A DNA stretch of 52,225 bases from Mesorhizobium sp. 1M-11 (GTDB lineage: Bacteria > Pseudomonadota > Alphaproteobacteria > Rhizobiales > Rhizobiaceae): positions 1 through 52,225 of the forward strand of contig NZ_LJSD01000041.1 in assembly GCF_001303895.1 (NCBI RefSeq), read 5' to 3'. Numbering within the stretch: the stretch's first letter is position 1; every line of letters starts with the position of its first letter. Shown piece after piece: positions 51,474 to 52,225 of this stretch. A program made the position numbers and the translations under genes. The notes beneath the pieces were generated by a model, which searched no databases, was not told the DNA's origin, and saw only the letters and a list, made by a program, of their open reading frames with translations.

Positions 51474-52201
51474 TGGAACGCACGCAGGTTCTGGATCTGA
51501 TGGGAACGTTGAAGCTCTACGGCATGCGCAGTGCCTATGACGAGGTTATGGCGACCGGCATCAAGCGCCAGCACGAGCCGCCGAGGATCGTCGGCGATCT
51601 GCTGTCGGCCGAGATCGCCGAGAAGCAGGCGCGCTCCATCAAATACCAGCTCACCGTCGCAAAGCTGCCGATCGCCAAGGACATCGAGGAGTTCGACTTC
51701 GACGGCACGCCGGTCAACGAGGTGCTGGTCAGGGACCTTGCCAACGGCACCTTCGTCGCCGACCAGCGTAACGCCGTTCTCATCGGCGGCACCGGAACCG
51801 GCAAGTCACATCTGGCGATTGCCCTTGCCCGATCCCTCATCCGCAACGGGACGCGCGGTCGCTTCTTCAATGTCGTTGATCTCGTCAACCGGCTCGAGAC
51901 CGAGCACCGCGGTGGCAAGCAGGGCCGTATCGCTGACTACCTGACCCGATTGGACTTCGTCGTCCTCGACGAACTCGGCTATCTGCCCTTCGCGCAAGCC
52001 GGCGGGCAGTTGCTCTTCCACCTGATCAGCAGGCTCTACGAGCGCACCTCGATCATCGTCACCACCAATCTGGCGTTCGGCGAATGGCCCGCTGTCTTCG
52101 GCGACGCCAAGATGACGACGGCGCTGCTCGACCGGCTCACCCATCACTGCGAGATCATCGAGACCGGAAACGAATCCTGGCGATTCAAGAACCGCGCCTG
52201 A
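51473..52201 (+). CDS. istB: IS21-family helper ATPase IstB
   Basis: This 242-residue AAA+ protein starts at an ATG sharing one base with the istA stop. Walker A is [20 protein letters not shown], Walker [17 protein letters not shown], and the sensor region [20 protein letters not shown]. IstB stimulates IstA-driven transposition and target choice. The reading frame is complete. Confidence 0.96.
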   Translation: MERTQVLDLMGTLKLYGMRSAYDEVMATGIKRQHEPPRIVGDLLSAEIAEKQARSIKYQLTVAKLPIAKDIEEFDFDGTPVNEVLVRDLANGTFVADQRNAVLIGGTGTGKSHLAIALARSLIRNGTRGRFFNVVDLVNRLETEHRGGKQGRIADYLTRLDFVVLDELGYLPFAQAGGQLLFHLISRLYERTSIIVTTNLAFGEWPAVFGDAKMTTALLDRLTHHCEIIETGNESWRFKNRA

Positions 52202-52225
52202 TCACCCCATAACGCCGATCCGCGC

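Larger units (their letters stand above)
49861..52225 (+). mobile_element. IS21-family insertion sequence, right end beyond the window
   Basis: The left end is placed at TGTTTCGGCG (49861), from the IS21-type TG start and from AAGGACCCC repeats at 49877-49885 and 49911-49919, the usual multiple transposase sites of this family. istA and istB follow and overlap by one base. No right terminal repeat is seen by 52225, so the element continues beyond the window and the target duplication cannot be checked. Confidence 0.85.

Noticed and set aside
46419..52225. Second copy of the tRNA-Met 3' half as an att repeat
   Set aside because: I looked for the GGGTTCAAGTCCC wording to the right and found none, so the other end of the element must be outside the window.
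1..52225. CRISPR array or rRNA genes
   Set aside because: No regularly spaced direct repeats and no rRNA-like conserved stretches were seen.

Overview
The window looks like chromosome of a member of the order Hyphomicrobiales, most likely Mesorhizobium or a close relative. This is inferred from GC-rich coding, a fused trpE(G) behind a Trp-rich leader, a chpT / receiver / ctrA / fliJ / sciP neighbourhood with clustered GAnTC sites, RIME-like intergenic repeats and an IS21-family element. No database search was possible, so product names come from motifs and family recall.

Region 1 (1-13489) is a catabolic and uptake locus split by a divergent promoter at about 6.9 kb. Leftward run a DAO-family FAD oxidoreductase, a branched-chain-amino-acid-type ABC importer (LivM-LivG fused in one polypeptide, then LivK, LivF, LivH) and an ornithine cyclodeaminase cut by the window edge. 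Rightward, almost every gene touches the next: RpiR regulator, isochorismatase-like hydrolase, glutamine-synthetase-like ligase, N-formylglutamate-amidohydrolase-like enzyme, class III aminotransferase, flavin (PPOX-fold) protein and a ferredoxin-reductase. The set resembles a gamma-glutamylation or N-substituted amino acid degradation route; the substrate is unknown.

Region 2 (13490-24371) holds two biosynthetic genes under ribosome-mediated attenuation: trpE(G) behind a leader with three Trp codons, and leuA behind a leader with a Leu-codon run. Between them are a CDF metal exporter, an internally duplicated secreted protein, a DsrE-like protein, an ABM-family protein, an orphan tricarboxylate-type binding protein and a coupled ATP-grasp / esterase pair. 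Two 99-bp RIME-like repeats share a stem whose bases co-vary.

Region 3 (24468-38582) is mixed housekeeping: a 984-residue membrane protein with a tandemly duplicated TPR module plus a coupled hydrolase, a metallophosphoesterase, a Nudix hydrolase, a glutathionyl-hydroquinone reductase, GNAT, SDR and AMACR-like CoA enzymes, a HugZ-like protein, a NolR-like ArsR regulator, a SpoU methyltransferase, an anchored coiled-coil protein and a DUF1134 protein.

Region 4 (38906-45947) carries cell-cycle control genes: chpT, a degenerate receiver protein, ctrA, a FliJ-like gene and sciP, together with an HxlR/oxidoreductase pair, mnmA and a Gfo/Idh/MocA dehydrogenase.

Region 5 (46343-52225) begins with tRNA-Met(CAT). 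A large serine recombinase gene runs antisense into it and stops in the anticodon loop, which marks the edge of an integrated element. Beyond lie two tiny coupled ORFs, about 1 kb without a clear gene, a small membrane protein, and an IS21-family element (istA, istB) that leaves the window.
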